A stretch of 64,000 bases of DNA from Streptomyces cucumeris (GCF_024295805.1 NZ_JANCLX010000001.1:1-64000), one strand, 5' to 3'. Counted from the stretch's first letter, positions 14,865 through 23,852 are shown. Notes: generated by a model from the sequence alone, not told the origin. Program-made: numbers and translations.

Positions 14865-16361
14865 ATGCCCGAACGCCGCACTGTTGCCCTTGTCACTCTT
14901 GGCTGCGCCCGTAATGAGGTGGACTCGGAGGAGCTCGCAGGCCGCTTGGCGGCGGACGGCTGGGAGCTCGTCGAGGAAGCCGCCGAAGCCGACGTCGCCG
15001 TCGTCAACACCTGTGGTTTCGTCGAAGCCGCCAAGAAGGACTCGGTCGACGCCCTGCTGGAGGCGCGGGACCTGAAGGACCACGGCCGGACCCAGGCCGT
15101 CGTGGCCGTCGGCTGCATGGCCGAGCGCTACGGCAAGGAGCTTGCCGAGGCGCTGCCCGAGGCCGACGGGGTACTCGGTTTCGACGACTACGCCGATATC
15201 TCCGACCGGCTCCAGACCATCCTCTCCGGCGGCATCCACGCCTCCCACACCCCGCGCGACCGCCGCAAGCTGCTGCCGATCAGCCCCGCCCAGCGGCAGG
15301 ACGCCTCCGCCGTGGCACTGCCCGGCCACGCCCAGGACACCCCGCCCGAGGACCTGCCCGCCGGAGTGGCGCCCGCCTCCGGGCCGCGTGCCCCGCTGCG
15401 CCGCCGGCTGGACTCCAGCCCGGTCGCCTCGGTGAAGCTGGCCTCCGGATGCGACCGGCGGTGCTCCTTCTGCGCCATCCCGTCCTTCCGCGGCTCCTTC
15501 ATCTCCCGGCGGCCCTCGGACGTGCTGGGGGAGACCCGCTGGCTGGCCGAGCAGGGCGTCAAGGAGGTCATGCTCGTCTCCGAGAACAACACCTCCTATG
15601 GCAAGGACCTCGGCGACATCCGGCTGCTGGAGACGCTGCTGCCGGAGCTGGCCGCCGTGGACGGCATCGAGCGGATCCGGGTCAGCTACCTCCAGCCCGC
15701 CGAGATGCGGCCCGGGCTGATCGACGTGCTGACCTCGACCGAGAAGGTCGCGCCCTACTTCGACCTGTCCTTCCAGCACTCGGCCCCGGGGGTGCTGCGG
15801 GCGATGCGGCGCTTCGGGGACACCGACCGCTTCCTGGGCCTGCTGGAGGAGATCAGAGGCAAGGCGCCGCAGGCGGGCGCCCGGTCCAACTTCATCGTGG
15901 GCTTCCCCGGGGAGACCGAGGAGGACCTGGCCGAGCTGGAGCGCTTCATCAGTGAGGCGCGCCTGGACGCCATCGGCGTGTTCGGCTACTCGGACGAGGA
16001 CGGCACCGAGGCCGCCGGCTACGAGAACAAGGTCGACCCGGACGAGGTCGCCGCCCGGCTGGAGCACCTCTCCCGGCTGGCCGAGGAGCTCACCGCCCAG
16101 CGGGCCGAGGAGCGGCTCGGCGAGGTCGTCGACGTGCTGGTGGAGGAGATCGAGGAGACCGGGACGGTGCTGGGGCGCGGCGCCCACCAGGCGCCGGAGA
16201 CCGACGGGCAGACCCTGCTCAGGACGGACGCGAAGCCCGCGGTGGGCCGTATCGTCGAAGCCAAGGTGATCGCGACGGAGGGAGTGGACCTCGTCGCGGA
16301 GCCGCTGCGGCCGCTGGACGGATCCGGTGGCGGCGCGTGTACCGAGGAGGCGGCCAGATGA
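14865..16361 (+). CDS. rimO: Ribosomal protein S12 methylthiotransferase RimO
   Basis: 498 residues. The N-terminal UPF0004 domain has three iron-sulfur cysteines ([19 protein letters not shown]). The radical-SAM motif is [11 protein letters not shown] at about residues 195-205. The C-terminal TRAM domain is at about 420-490. It adds a methylthio group to a conserved aspartate of ribosomal protein S12, using two 4Fe-4S clusters and S-adenosylmethionine. An insertion of about 50 residues rich in Pro/Ala lies between the two cluster domains (around 130-185), which is longer than in E. coli. The stop overlaps the pgsA start (ATGA). Confidence 0.95.
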   Translation: MPERRTVALVTLGCARNEVDSEELAGRLAADGWELVEEAAEADVAVVNTCGFVEAAKKDSVDALLEARDLKDHGRTQAVVAVGCMAERYGKELAEALPEADGVLGFDDYADISDRLQTILSGGIHASHTPRDRRKLLPISPAQRQDASAVALPGHAQDTPPEDLPAGVAPASGPRAPLRRRLDSSPVASVKLASGCDRRCSFCAIPSFRGSFISRRPSDVLGETRWLAEQGVKEVMLVSENNTSYGKDLGDIRLLETLLPELAAVDGIERIRVSYLQPAEMRPGLIDVLTSTEKVAPYFDLSFQHSAPGVLRAMRRFGDTDRFLGLLEEIRGKAPQAGARSNFIVGFPGETEEDLAELERFISEARLDAIGVFGYSDEDGTEAAGYENKVDPDEVAARLEHLSRLAEELTAQRAEERLGEVVDVLVEEIEETGTVLGRGAHQAPETDGQTLLRTDAKPAVGRIVEAKVIATEGVDLVAEPLRPLDGSGGGACTEEAAR

Positions 16362-16990
16362 CAGGCGTCCCGGCCTCCGCCGCGGGAGGCCACCACCGGA
16401 CGGCCGCGGCCGTCCGGCCCGCCCGACTGTGGAACATCGCCAACATCCTCACCATGATGCGGCTGGTCCTCGTGCCGGTGTTCGTGCTGCTGATGCTCCA
16501 CAACGGCGGCTACGACCCGGCCTGGCGCTCGTTCGCCTGGGCGGCGTTCGCGATCGCCATGATCACCGACCTCTTCGACGGCCACCTGGCCCGGCGGTAC
16601 AACCTCGTCACCGACTTCGGCAAGATCGCCGACCCGATCGCGGACAAGGCGATCATGGGCGCGGCGCTGATCTGTCTGTCGGCCCTTTCCGATCTGCCCT
16701 GGTGGGTGACGGGCGTGATCCTCTTCCGTGAGATAGGGATCACACTGATGCGGTTCTGGGTGATCCGGCACGGGGTGATCCCGGCCAGCCGCGGCGGAAA
16801 GATGAAGACCCTCGCGCAGGGCACGGCGGTGGGGATGTACATCCTGGCGCTGACCGGGCCGCTGGCCACCCTGCGCTTCTGGGTGATGGCGGTGGCCGTG
16901 GTGCTGACCGTCGTCACCGGTCTCGACTACGTGCGCCAGGCGATCGTGCTGCGCCGTGCCGGCCGCGCGGCCCAGGAGCCCGCGCCATGA
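16358..16990 (+). CDS. pgsA: CDP-diacylglycerol-glycerol-3-phosphate phosphatidyltransferase
   Basis: 210 residues; the ATG at 16358 overlaps the rimO stop and has GAGGAGG upstream. It carries the full CDP-alcohol phosphotransferase motif DG-x2-AR-x8-G-x3-D-x3-D in [19 protein letters not shown] followed by IADPIADK. Several hydrophobic helices show an integral membrane enzyme making phosphatidylglycerophosphate, the precursor of phosphatidylglycerol and cardiolipin. It is translationally coupled to rimO and cinA. Confidence 0.94.
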   Translation: MTGVPASAAGGHHRTAAAVRPARLWNIANILTMMRLVLVPVFVLLMLHNGGYDPAWRSFAWAAFAIAMITDLFDGHLARRYNLVTDFGKIADPIADKAIMGAALICLSALSDLPWWVTGVILFREIGITLMRFWVIRHGVIPASRGGKMKTLAQGTAVGMYILALTGPLATLRFWVMAVAVVLTVVTGLDYVRQAIVLRRAGRAAQEPAP

Positions 16991-17538
16991 ACGGCGGCGC
17001 CCCGGAGGGCGGCCCGGCGGAGCACGGGCGGGCCACCGCGGCCGGGGTGCTGGCGCTGCTGGAGCGGCGCGGGCAGACCGTGGCGGTGGCCGAGTCGCTC
17101 ACCGGCGGTCTGGTGGCCGCGGAGCTGACGGCGGTGGACGGGGCGTCCCGTTCCTTCCGCGGTTCGGTGACCGCCTACGCCACCGCGCTCAAGCACGAGC
17201 TGCTGGGGGTGGACGACGCCCTGCTGGCCGAGCGCGGGGCGGTGGACGCCGAGGTCGCGCGGCAGATGGCCCGGGGCGTGACGCGCGCGCTGGGCGCCGA
17301 CTGGGGTGTGGCCACCACCGGTGTGGCGGGTCCCACACCGCAGGACGGTCAGCCCGTGGGCACCGTCCACGTGGCGGTGGCCGGGCCCGCGGACCGGGTG
17401 GCGGCGGCCGCGCTGCGGCTGGAGGGGGACCGCTCGGGCGTCCGCGAACAGAGCGTGGAGGCCGCGGTCAAGCTGCTGTTCAGCGAATTGATCGCAACAG
17501 CGGGGGCACAGGATACGGAACAACACAGCGGGATTTGA
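16987..17538 (+). CDS. cinA: CinA C-terminal family nicotinamide-nucleotide amidase
   Basis: 183 residues with start ATGA overlapping the pgsA stop. It contains only the C-terminal CinA (PncC) domain: VAVAESLTGGLVAAELTAV, RGSVTAYATALKHELLGV and TTGVAGPTPQDGQPVGTV. This domain deamidates nicotinamide mononucleotide in the pyridine-nucleotide salvage cycle. The N-terminal MoaB-like domain of full-length CinA is absent, as is usual for this locus. Confidence 0.92.
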   Translation: MNGGAPEGGPAEHGRATAAGVLALLERRGQTVAVAESLTGGLVAAELTAVDGASRSFRGSVTAYATALKHELLGVDDALLAERGAVDAEVARQMARGVTRALGADWGVATTGVAGPTPQDGQPVGTVHVAVAGPADRVAAAALRLEGDRSGVREQSVEAAVKLLFSELIATAGAQDTEQHSGI

Positions 17539-17647
17539 TGTTTGCAGCCCTGAGTGAACACGACATCGCTCCCCGCACGGGCGCAGCCGGAGGCGGTACG
17601 GTGGGGCGTGAAGGATCCGGATCCGAGGTCCGAGGAGGGAGCCAGCG

Positions 17648-18031
17648 ATGATTCTGCTCCGTCGCCTGCTGGGTGACGTGCTGCGTCGGCAGCGCCAGCG
17701 CCAGGGCCGTACTCTGCGCGAGGTTTCCTCCTCCGCCCGGGTGTCGCTCGGCTATCTGTCAGAGGTCGAGCGCGGGCAGAAGGAAGCCTCGTCGGAGCTG
17801 CTCTCCGCGATCTGCGATGCCCTGGACGTACGGATGTCGCAGGTGATGCGAGAGGTGAGCGACGAGCTGTCGCTCGCGGAGCTGGCGGAGTCGGCGGCGG
17901 CGGGCGAGAAGGTGCCCGCGCCGATGCGGCCGATGCTCAACCCCGTATCCGTGTCCTCCGTGACGGGTGTCCCGGAGGAGCGGGTGACGATCAAGGCGCC
18001 CACGGAGGCTGTGGACGTCGTGGCGGCCTGA
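17648..18031 (+). CDS. clgR: ClgR-type transcriptional activator of Clp protease genes
   Basis: 127 residues; ATG at 17648 with GGAGGGAGCCAGCG upstream. The Xre-type HTH at about 10-70 has the ClgR signature [20 protein letters not shown] then [20 protein letters not shown]. Position next to cinA and pgsA matches clgR in mycobacteria and other actinobacteria. The protein ends in VDVVAA; a terminal Ala-Ala is a known degradation signal for ClgR/PopR through ClpP in Streptomyces. It likely activates clp and lon genes under proteolytic stress. Confidence 0.88.
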   Translation: MILLRRLLGDVLRRQRQRQGRTLREVSSSARVSLGYLSEVERGQKEASSELLSAICDALDVRMSQVMREVSDELSLAELAESAAAGEKVPAPMRPMLNPVSVSSVTGVPEERVTIKAPTEAVDVVAA

Positions 18032-18061
18032 TCCACGTACAGGCCTTGCCCTGCGGCTTTT

Positions 18062-18095
18062 CGGGCCCCGGTCGGTTCTCACCGGCCGGGGCCCG
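18062..18095 (+). terminator. Terminator after clgR
   Basis: Stem CGGGCCCCGGTCGGT / ACCGGCCGGGGCCCG with a TCTC loop, followed by ATGTTTGTT. It closes the rimO-pgsA-cinA-clgR segment before dpsC. Confidence 0.85.
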
Positions 18096-18174
18096 ATGTT
18101 TGTTCCGCCTCTTTCGGGTCACCCAGGGGTGAGAGGTAATCAAGGGGGCTGAACGGTCGAACAGGAGGAAGCGG

Positions 18175-18654
18175 ATGACTGTGGTCAAGAGTCCGCTCGG
18201 GGACGAAGGTCTGAAGATCGTCGGCGATGCCCTCCAGGGCGCCCTCGTCGACCTCGTGGACCTCGCGCTGGTGGGCAAGCAGATCCACTGGACGGTCGTC
18301 GGCCCGCGGTTCCGCACGGTTCATCTCCAGCTCGACGAGGTCGTCGCGACCGCCCGGGCGCACGCCGACACGGTGGCGGAGCGGTCCTCGGCGATCGGGG
18401 TGGCTCCGGACGGGCGGGCCGAGACGGTCGCGAAGACCAGCGCCGTCGGCGCGGTCAAGGGTGGCTGGACCGAGGACAAGGAAGCCGTGCGGACGCTGGT
18501 GGAGGCCCTCGCGTCGGTGATCGCCCGCATGCGTGAGCGCATCGACGCCACCGCCGATCCCGACCCGGTGAGCCAGGACATCCTGATCGGGCTCACCCGG
18601 GATCTCGAGAAGCACCACTGGATGTTCCAGGCGGAGAACGTCAACGGAGGCTGA
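18175..18654 (+). CDS. dpsC: Dps-family ferritin-like protein DpsC
   Basis: 159 residues; ATG at 18175 after AGGAGGAAGCGG. The Dps ferroxidase motif is seen in KQIHWTVVGPRFRTVHLQLD, and a ferritin-like four-helix pattern runs to the end (LEKHHWMFQAENVNGG). The place right after clgR matches dpsC of S. coelicolor. Dps proteins oxidise and store iron and condense DNA in stationary phase or spores. It is the last recognisable host gene before the prophage. Confidence 0.9.
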   Translation: MTVVKSPLGDEGLKIVGDALQGALVDLVDLALVGKQIHWTVVGPRFRTVHLQLDEVVATARAHADTVAERSSAIGVAPDGRAETVAKTSAVGAVKGGWTEDKEAVRTLVEALASVIARMRERIDATADPDPVSQDILIGLTRDLEKHHWMFQAENVNGG

Positions 18655-18783
18655 AGCCCTGAAACCTGCTTTGGCCAGCACGAACTAGCGTTGCGAAGCG
18701 TTTCAATGCGTGGCCACATCTTCCGGTGTCATGCGGAAGGATCCCGGAATCCGGCGGCCCGACCGGAACGCTTCCGGAACGAA

Positions 18784-18829
18784 GATGACCCCCGATGCCG
18801 CGCAAAGCGGCATCGGGGGTCATCCTTTT
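18784..18829 (+). terminator. Terminator after dpsC
   Basis: Perfect 18-bp stem GATGACCCCCGATGCCGC / GCGGCATCGGGGGTCATC with loop GCAAA and a trailing CTTTT. It is 130 bases after the dpsC stop. Confidence 0.88.
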
Positions 18830-18878
18830 GGGTGGGCCGTCGGCAGGGGCGGGGAGCGCCTCGGATCCGCCGACGGCC

Positions 18879-18933
18879 CGGGGTGCCACAGGGGATGACC
18901 CGCCATCCGAGATGGCGGCCCCGTGGCACCCGG
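18879..18933. repeat. Nested inverted repeat (double hairpin)
   Basis: Outer arms CGGGGTGCCACAGGGG and CCCCGTGGCACCCG (one unpaired base) enclose an inner perfect hairpin CCGCCATC-CGA-GATGGCGG. No T-run follows, so this is not a simple terminator. It could be a structured RNA end, a protein site, or part of the integration border. Confidence 0.6.
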
Positions 18934-18993
18934 CCTGTGGGGCGTGACATTCGTTTGCCCCGGTCGATCAGCCGGATGTGGGGGAGTGTGCGC

Positions 18994-19013
18994 GTTCACT
19001 CGATAGAGCGAAC
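18994..19013. promoter_or_regulatory. Inverted repeat upstream of Xre gene (candidate operator)
   Basis: GTTCACTCGATAGAGCGAAC has 8-base arms with one mismatch (GTTCxCTC / GAGxGAAC) about 120 bases before the Xre-type gene at 19133, so it may be its own operator. It does not match the actinobacterial SOS box. Confidence 0.4.
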
Positions 19014-19132
19014 ATGCGTGCGATTTTCGGGGCAGGGGAGAGCGTCCCCGCCGTCTGCTCGTTTACCCATGATCGAAAAATGTCACACGCCATGGCACTG
19101 ACTTTTGATCTTGGTCCATTCAGCGTGGACTG

Positions 19133-19408
19133 GTGCACGTCCCGACCGATCCCCCGCCCGACTGGATCCTCCGGTGGCGCCGGGATATCGGCACTCGCGT
19201 CCGCGATTTACGGATGGATCGCAATCTGACCCAGGAAGGGTTGGCCGGTCGCATCGGCGCGGAGCGACGCACGATCTATCGGATCGAACAGGGCATGCAC
19301 TCGCCGTCCCTGGACCGGCTGCTCCAGATCGCTCGCGCGCTACATGTCGCGCCGTCCGCGTTGATGCCGGATAGCCCGCTGGACCCGACGGGCCCACGCG
19401 AGGCGTGA
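19133..19408 (+). CDS. Small Xre-family DNA-binding protein
   Basis: 91 residues from a GTG at 19133. The HTH occupies about 15-75: IGTRVRDLRMDRNLTQEGLA and RRTIYRIEQGMHSPSLDRLL are classic Xre helices. The length is typical of single-domain regulators found beside mobile elements. Codon 26 is TTA, a rare leucine codon in Streptomyces, normally read only by the bldA tRNA. It may be a host or prophage gene, since it lies in the border zone. Confidence 0.75.
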   Translation: MHVPTDPPPDWILRWRRDIGTRVRDLRMDRNLTQEGLAGRIGAERRTIYRIEQGMHSPSLDRLLQIARALHVAPSALMPDSPLDPTGPREA

Positions 19409-19666
19409 GCATCGGGCGTGGGGGCTCGCATCGAGGGGCGTAGTGATGGCGGGCTCCAGGGACGTAGGGGCATGGCCAGCCGACCGTAACGGCCGGTAAC
19501 TTCACGGTGCAACTATCGGACGTCCGAGTATCCGGAGCAACCCCCGCCAGTAACGGCTCGGTAGCGATCGTGTGGACGCCCTGCGGAGCCCTCAGCGGCT
19601 GGCGTACGCGTACGCGATCAGCACCAAGCCGCGCGCCGCCGGTGCGACGCGCGGCCGGCCCGGCTC
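19409..19666. other. Gene-free stretch before the leftmost prophage operon
   Basis: About 258 bases with no convincing gene. Visible structure: a 14-base palindrome GCGTACGCGTACGC at 19602-19615 and a terminator hairpin at 19628-19655. It could contain the left attachment site. Confidence 0.5.
19628..19655 (-). terminator. Terminator of leftmost minus-strand operon
   Basis: Stem GCCGCGCG / CGCGCGGC around a 12-base loop, 11 bases beyond the stop of the zinc-ribbon gene. No long T-run. Confidence 0.55.
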
Positions 19667-19801
19667 CTACTCGACCGCCCCGCACCCCGAGCACACGAAC
19701 TGGGTCACGCTTGTCGGGTTGCCGTTGTCGTCCGTATCCACGGTCCGGTACATGGTGCCGCCGCAGCTGCTACAGCCCTTGGTCTCGATTCCCTGACCCA
19801 C
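19667..19801 (-). CDS. Small zinc-ribbon protein
   Basis: 44 residues from a GTG at 19801 with GAGAGAGGACAGGCC upstream. Two CxxC knuckles (CSSCGG and CSGCGA) form a complete zinc ribbon: KGCSSCGGTMYRTV and VCSGCGAVE. It overlaps the end of the next upstream gene by 32 bases, so translation is probably coupled. Function unknown. Confidence 0.65.
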   Translation of the reverse strand: MGQGIETKGCSSCGGTMYRTVDTDDNGNPTSVTQFVCSGCGAVE

Positions 19802-20249
19802 GGCCTGTCCTCTCTCCGGCCAGCAGCGCCATCGCGTCGTCCAACTGCGCAATGACCGCCAGCCGTCCCTGTTCCCGGTCTTCGATGTCGTCAGGGGTGT
19901 CGCGGGAGGCGGCGCGCCGTGGGCAGCTCGGGCACTGCCAGCGGTCGTACCAGCCGGGTAGGGGTGGCTTCATTGCTACGTGGCAACTCGGGCACTCCAT
20001 GGCGACCCCTTCAACGTGGCCACACCCCGCGCACACCCACAGGGGGCCTTCACCGTCCCGTTGCATCCACATGGTGCGTCGGCACTGTGGGCAGCCGGTG
20101 GTGCTGATACCCATCGGTCCCATGAGGGGTGGTTCTGGTGTGGCGTTGGCGTACTCAACGATCTGTGCCCGCTCCCGCTCCGAGTCCGCGCGGGCCATCC
20201 GGAGGAGGTGCGCGAGGCGCGTGCGGGCCTGGTCTGCAAACTCGCCCAT
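19770..20249 (-). CDS. Double zinc-ribbon protein
   Basis: 159 residues. N-terminal helix-rich part (EFADQARTRLAHLLRMARAD), then several CxxC pairs: CPQCRRTM, VCAGCGHVEG, CPSCHVAM and CPSCPRRA, followed by a helical tail. It is probably a zinc-binding protein of the prophage left-end operon that also encodes the small ribbon protein downstream. No specific role is recognised. Confidence 0.65.
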   Translation of the reverse strand: MGEFADQARTRLAHLLRMARADSERERAQIVEYANATPEPPLMGPMGISTTGCPQCRRTMWMQRDGEGPLWVCAGCGHVEGVAMECPSCHVAMKPPLPGWYDRWQCPSCPRRAASRDTPDDIEDREQGRLAVIAQLDDAMALLAGERTGRGSGNRDQGL

Positions 20250-20397
20250 CGGGAGGCGAGCGTACGCGTTTCGGCGTGCATGTCACGGCGGATCTCCGTA
20301 TGTCACACGAATAGGGGTGGCAGAGCGCCCGTTCGTCTCCTCCGGTTGTGCGGGGAGGCGGACGGGCAGGAGACCGAACGCCGGGGTGCTGGCCGGG

Positions 20398-20541
20398 TCA
20401 GCGCGGCAGCGGGCCGGGATCGGAGTCCGGGATGATGAACCCCCGGAGACGTCCGCTCTCCGGCGTGGCCTCGTCGGCCTCGTCCTGGGCGGTGCGCATC
20501 GCCTCGACCAGGTCGGCGTACCTCGGGTCGATCCACTCCAT
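20398..20541 (-). CDS. Small hypothetical protein
   Basis: 47 residues from the ATG at 20541 with AGAGAGGAGTG upstream. Acidic and helical (DLVEAMRTAQDEADEATPES), with no known domain. Part of the left-end minus-strand run. Confidence 0.55.
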   Translation of the reverse strand: MEWIDPRYADLVEAMRTAQDEADEATPESGRLRGFIIPDSDPGPLPR

Positions 20542-20581
20542 CAGACACTCCTCTCTTCCGGCCCGCAGCCTACGGGGCGGG

Positions 20582-21037
20582 TCAGCCCTTGGGCTTGGGG
20601 ATGATGACGATCGGGCCGCCATCATCGCTGTGCTGGCAGCTGGCGGCCACGGGGATGCTCGGGTCGTCGGGGGCGAGCCACAGCGCGTCGTCCAGGGGGA
20701 AACCCGCCTCGGTGATGCGCTGCTGGGTGCGGGTCAGCGCCTCGGGCGCGCGCTGGTCGGGCGCCGGCGCTTCGGGGACGTGGTGCACGAAGGTGCCGAC
20801 GCGGTCGCACAGCTGGCGGTACGTGCGGGTGTGGAGGATGAGCGCGTGCCAGCCCTCGTCCACGACCTGCGACGGGACGAGCGGGGTCGGCGATGTTGCC
20901 GCCGCGGCGACGAACTTGACCGCCTCGTCCACGATCCTCACGGCCATGTGCTCGGTCAACTCAGGGTTGCCGCGGAGGACAGTGCCTACGACCTCGGCTC
21001 GCGTCGGCTGGTCGAGTAACGCAGTAACGTCACGCAT
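20582..21037 (-). CDS. Glycine-rich-domain-type (GRDP-like) protein
   Basis: 151 residues from the ATG at 21037 (AGAGAGAGGTACAC upstream). The stretch VDEGWHALILHTRTYRQLCD with HH after it resembles the conserved His-containing core of glycine-rich-domain (DUF1399-like) proteins; the biochemical role is unknown. Codon 7 is TTA, so translation should need a tRNA-Leu(UAA). Such proteins are frequent beside Xre regulators in Streptomyces accessory DNA. Confidence 0.65.
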   Translation of the reverse strand: MRDVTALLDQPTRAEVVGTVLRGNPELTEHMAVRIVDEAVKFVAAAATSPTPLVPSQVVDEGWHALILHTRTYRQLCDRVGTFVHHVPEAPAPDQRAPEALTRTQQRITEAGFPLDDALWLAPDDPSIPVAASCQHSDDGGPIVIIPKPKG

Positions 21038-21163
21038 GTGTACCTCTCTCTGTGGGGTGGTGCACGGTCTCCGTCCCGGCCGCTGGCCGTCCAAGCGCGC
21101 GGCCGGGGCGGGGGTTTGGAGGGTGGACCGCTGGGGCCGTCGTCCGGTACGGGGGCCCGGACC

Positions 21164-21586
21164 TCACCCAGCGGCCCACCCGGTCTCTGTGCGCCGGCGG
21201 AGGGCGCCTGCCCGTACTTCCGTTCGCACGGCCGTCACGAAGAGGACCGCGGCCATGAGCCCGGTCTCCTTGGACGGCGGCTCGATGGCGGGATGCCATT
21301 CGCCCAGCAGCTCGGTCCCGCGGGCGTCGGCCTGCAATGCGAGCGCGTAGTCGAGGCCCTCGCCCGGCTGGTGGTTGGGCAGGTCCCGAGGCGGGTCGGC
21401 GTGGGCGTGGCGGTGGGCCAGGACTTTCAGGTACGTCCACTCCTCGTCCGCCGACAGTGCAGCCCATCGCTCCACGATGTCCGGCCGGGTCGCCAGGAGC
21501 AGCGGGTCGGCGTCGGCCTCTTGGAGCTCGTCCACCGCGTCCACGAGGCGCATGCAGGTATCCATCACGGCCCAGGAGAACGTCAT
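21164..21586 (-). CDS. Hypothetical protein
   Basis: 140 residues from the ATG at 21586, which overlaps the stop of the upstream small membrane gene. Helical, with AALSADEEWTYLKVLAHRHA and a hydrophobic helix near LMAAVLFVTAVRTEVRAGAL. No known family recognised. Coupled to the two small genes upstream. Confidence 0.6.
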   Translation of the reverse strand: MTFSWAVMDTCMRLVDAVDELQEADADPLLLATRPDIVERWAALSADEEWTYLKVLAHRHAHADPPRDLPNHQPGEGLDYALALQADARGTELLGEWHPAIEPPSKETGLMAAVLFVTAVRTEVRAGALRRRTETGWAAG

Positions 21587-21723
21587 CCGGGGTCTCCTGC
21601 CAGGCACAGGGCGACGGCGGCGGCCAGGACGCCGAGCAGCGCGGCGAGGATCAACCCAGCGCGGGCGGCACGGACCGCGTACAGCCCGGCTCGTACGGCG
21701 GGGCCCTTCCGGCGGTGGCTCAT
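21583..21723 (-). CDS. Small single-pass membrane protein
   Basis: 46 residues from the ATG at 21723 overlapping the upstream stop (ATGA). Basic N-terminus (SHRRKG), then one hydrophobic helix ([20 protein letters not shown]). Function unknown. Confidence 0.55.
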   Translation of the reverse strand: MSHRRKGPAVRAGLYAVRAARAGLILAALLGVLAAAVALCLAGDPG

Positions 21724-21899
21724 CCGGCACCGCCCGACCTGGCCCGGCGGGTGGCCGCGTTGTAGGCGGCGAGCAGGGTCTCGCCGGTCTCGCACACGGT
21801 GCCCGGGGTGCGGCAGGCGAGGCAGCACGCGGCGTGCTCGATCGCGGCCCGCCACTCTTCCTCGGCCGCGGGCAGGACGGTGGTCTGCTGGCCGCCCAT
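21720..21899 (-). CDS. Small cysteine-containing hypothetical protein
   Basis: 59 residues from the ATG at 21899, which coincides with the end of the upstream gene. Four cysteines ([19 protein letters not shown]) could bind a metal. No family recognised. Confidence 0.5.
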   Translation of the reverse strand: MGGQQTTVLPAAEEEWRAAIEHAACCLACRTPGTVCETGETLLAAYNAATRRARSGGAG

Positions 21900-22477
21900 C
21901 AGGCGTCCGGGCCGCGGCGCAGCGCGACCATCAGTGCCACGGCGTCCCGCTGGTACTCCGGGGCGTGCCGGGGGCAGGCGTAGACGGCGCCTTCCGCGCC
22001 GACGAGGACCGGTTCGTCGGTCGGCAGCTGGCAGCGGACGCACAGCTGGCGTCCCTCGACGCGGGGCCCGAGTTCGGCGTGGTCCGCGGCGGCGAGGGCC
22101 TGCCACAGCGCGCGGGTGTCGGTCAGGTACCGGTCGGGGCCGAGCGGTACGCGCCAGTGGGTGTTGCCCTTGTGGGAGGGCTTGGTCCAGTCGACCGGCG
22201 GCACGCCCAGGTACGTGGCTTCGTCAGCCAGTTCGCACAGGACGCGGGTCCCGCGGAGGTGCCAGCTCGCGGCGGAGCCGACGGCGACGAGCCAGTAGAG
22301 GGTGCCGTAGCTGTCCTGGATGACGGCCCCGGTGTCGTCGCCGAGCAGAGCGAGGGCGCGTTCCCCAACGGGCGGCGTGACGCGGACTGCGTCCCACCAC
22401 TTCCCTACGGGTAACGGCTCGACGTCCCCGGAGGGCGGCGGGGCCCACGGCAGGCGGCTCTCTGGTCCAGCGATCAC
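21899..22477 (-). CDS. Hypothetical protein found beside Streptomyces regulators
   Basis: About 192 residues from the GTG at 22477 (TTGAGGAGCC upstream). Notable segments are [37 protein letters not shown] and a C-terminal CVRCQLP...CPRHAPEYQ zinc-like motif. The WWDAVR type protein is frequent in Streptomyces accessory islands but has no assigned function. Leucine 22 is a TTA codon. Confidence 0.65.
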   Translation of the reverse strand: MIAGPESRLPWAPPPSGDVEPLPVGKWWDAVRVTPPVGERALALLGDDTGAVIQDSYGTLYWLVAVGSAASWHLRGTRVLCELADEATYLGVPPVDWTKPSHKGNTHWRVPLGPDRYLTDTRALWQALAAADHAELGPRVEGRQLCVRCQLPTDEPVLVGAEGAVYACPRHAPEYQRDAVALMVALRRGPDA

Positions 22478-22546
22478 GACACGGCTCCTCAACGGCCGGA
22501 ATGTATCCGTGTCGTGACGCTAAGTGTGGTGACGGCTGTCACTCAA

Positions 22547-22580
22547 TGGCACTCCTGGCGACCCGTCAGCAGAAGTGCCA
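22547..22580 (-). terminator. Inverted repeat after Xre/TPR gene
   Basis: TGGCACT / AGTGCCA arms around a 20-base spacer lie 7 bases beyond the stop of the Xre/TPR gene and 70 bases before the next gene. It could be a weak terminator or an operator for the downstream operon. Confidence 0.4.
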
Positions 22581-22586
22581 AGAGCG

Positions 22587-23783
22587 CTACAGCGGCAGGC
22601 CAACCGCGTCAGCGAGAGTCCTCATCTCCGGCGTCAACGTTCGGCGGCGGTCGATCACGTCGGCCATGATGTCCCGGGCGTACCGCTGGCAAGGCAGCCA
22701 CTGGGGAACCGCCTTGTGGAGCTCAGTCAAGATCTCCACAGCCTCCCCGTGCTGCCGCAGGGACACATGCGCGCTGGCCACATCCAGGCGGTGCCGGTTG
22801 TAGGCGGCGAGTTGACGCCGAGGGTCCCGCCGCCCCGGAACCGGCAGCCCGCCCGCGATCTTCAGGACCTGCTCGGGTTCGTCTTGGATCGCGTGAGTCT
22901 CAGCCCGGATATAGGCCACCGTCACCGGCCCCCACATCGCCATGTCGCCAGCCGAGGGCAACTCACGTCCGGTCACCACCGCAGCGCTGCGTGCCAGCTT
23001 CAGCGCGTCTTGCGCCTCACCCGGACGATTGTCCCGGACTGCAGACGCGGCCAGCTTCGTCAACAGCCTCCCCCAGGTCCCAAGATCGGCGGACGTCGCG
23101 CGCGACCACCGAGGCTCCAGGTCGTCAGCCCACCGCGTCGCCAACTCGCGAGCAGCAGTCAGCTTCCCCTGGCGAAGGAGCAGCCAGCACTGAGTGCTGA
23201 CTGCGTATGCGCTCAGGTGCCGATCCTCCGCGACGTCCAGTGCTCGGGACAGCGCGACATCAGCGGCGTCCCACTGACGGTTTTGCGTCAGCGTGGACCC
23301 CGCCAGGAGCAGCACGTGGGCCTGCGTGTCTCGTGCCTCCGCATCCGCCCGGTCCAAGGCGTCCGCTTCGCGGAGGAGGCCCGGCAGGAGGGCAGCAACG
23401 TCGGTGTACTTGTTGGCCTTACGCGCGACCTGGACTTCATGGGCTGCCCGGCGGACGTCATCTACCGTCGGCGCCTCCCCCGCCTGCCTTGCGGGGGGAC
23501 GCTCGATGGCCCGCCGCACAGGCGTCCACAAGTCGGAACGATCGGTGCCGCTTTGGAGGTCGCCTGGGGCGTCGCCTCGGTCAACGAGACGAGTAGTGGG
23601 CACGTGGAGGGCGGCGGCCAGCCGTCGGGCCGTTTCCAGCCGTGTGGTCTCCACTTCACCCTGCTCCAGCTTTCGGATCAGGGATGTGGAGACCTTGGAG
23701 GCGGCGGCCAGTTCTCGTTGCGTGAGCCCACGTCGCTTGCGGATGTCGCGGAGGCGGGAACCGATGTCAGCATGTTCGGGCAT
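22587..23783 (-). CDS. Xre-family regulator with TPR-like sensor domain
   Basis: 398 residues. The N-terminal Xre HTH (about 5-65) has IGSRLRDIRKRRGLTQRELA and SLIRKLEQGEVETTRLETAR. Residues about 100-395 are helical repeats of TPR type, common in Streptomyces regulators that sense peptides or small ligands. It is the first gene of the left-end minus-strand operon and is divergent from the ribbon-helix-helix-like gene. It may be the control protein of this accessory block; a role as phage repressor is possible but not shown. Confidence 0.8.
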   Translation of the reverse strand: MPEHADIGSRLRDIRKRRGLTQRELAAASKVSTSLIRKLEQGEVETTRLETARRLAAALHVPTTRLVDRGDAPGDLQSGTDRSDLWTPVRRAIERPPARQAGEAPTVDDVRRAAHEVQVARKANKYTDVAALLPGLLREADALDRADAEARDTQAHVLLLAGSTLTQNRQWDAADVALSRALDVAEDRHLSAYAVSTQCWLLLRQGKLTAARELATRWADDLEPRWSRATSADLGTWGRLLTKLAASAVRDNRPGEAQDALKLARSAAVVTGRELPSAGDMAMWGPVTVAYIRAETHAIQDEPEQVLKIAGGLPVPGRRDPRRQLAAYNRHRLDVASAHVSLRQHGEAVEILTELHKAVPQWLPCQRYARDIMADVIDRRRTLTPEMRTLADAVGLPL

Positions 23784-23852
23784 ACTGGTCTCCTCGTTCT
23801 CAAGCTCGACACTTGGAACGGTACCCCCGGGACAGCCCAGGGGTGCACTAAT

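Larger units (their letters stand above)
18655..19132. other. 478-base gene-free region at the host/prophage border
   Basis: No convincing coding frame. It contains a terminator (18784-18829), a large nested inverted repeat (18879-18933) and a GTTC/GAAC inverted repeat (18994-19013) before the small Xre gene. The left attachment site may lie here or in 19409-19660, but with no integrase and no second copy in the window it cannot be located. Confidence 0.6.

Noticed and set aside
18994-19013. GTTC/GAAC dyad as an SOS (LexA) box
   Set aside because: Actinobacterial SOS boxes have GAAC-N4-GTTC; here the half-sites point the other way and are 12 bases apart.
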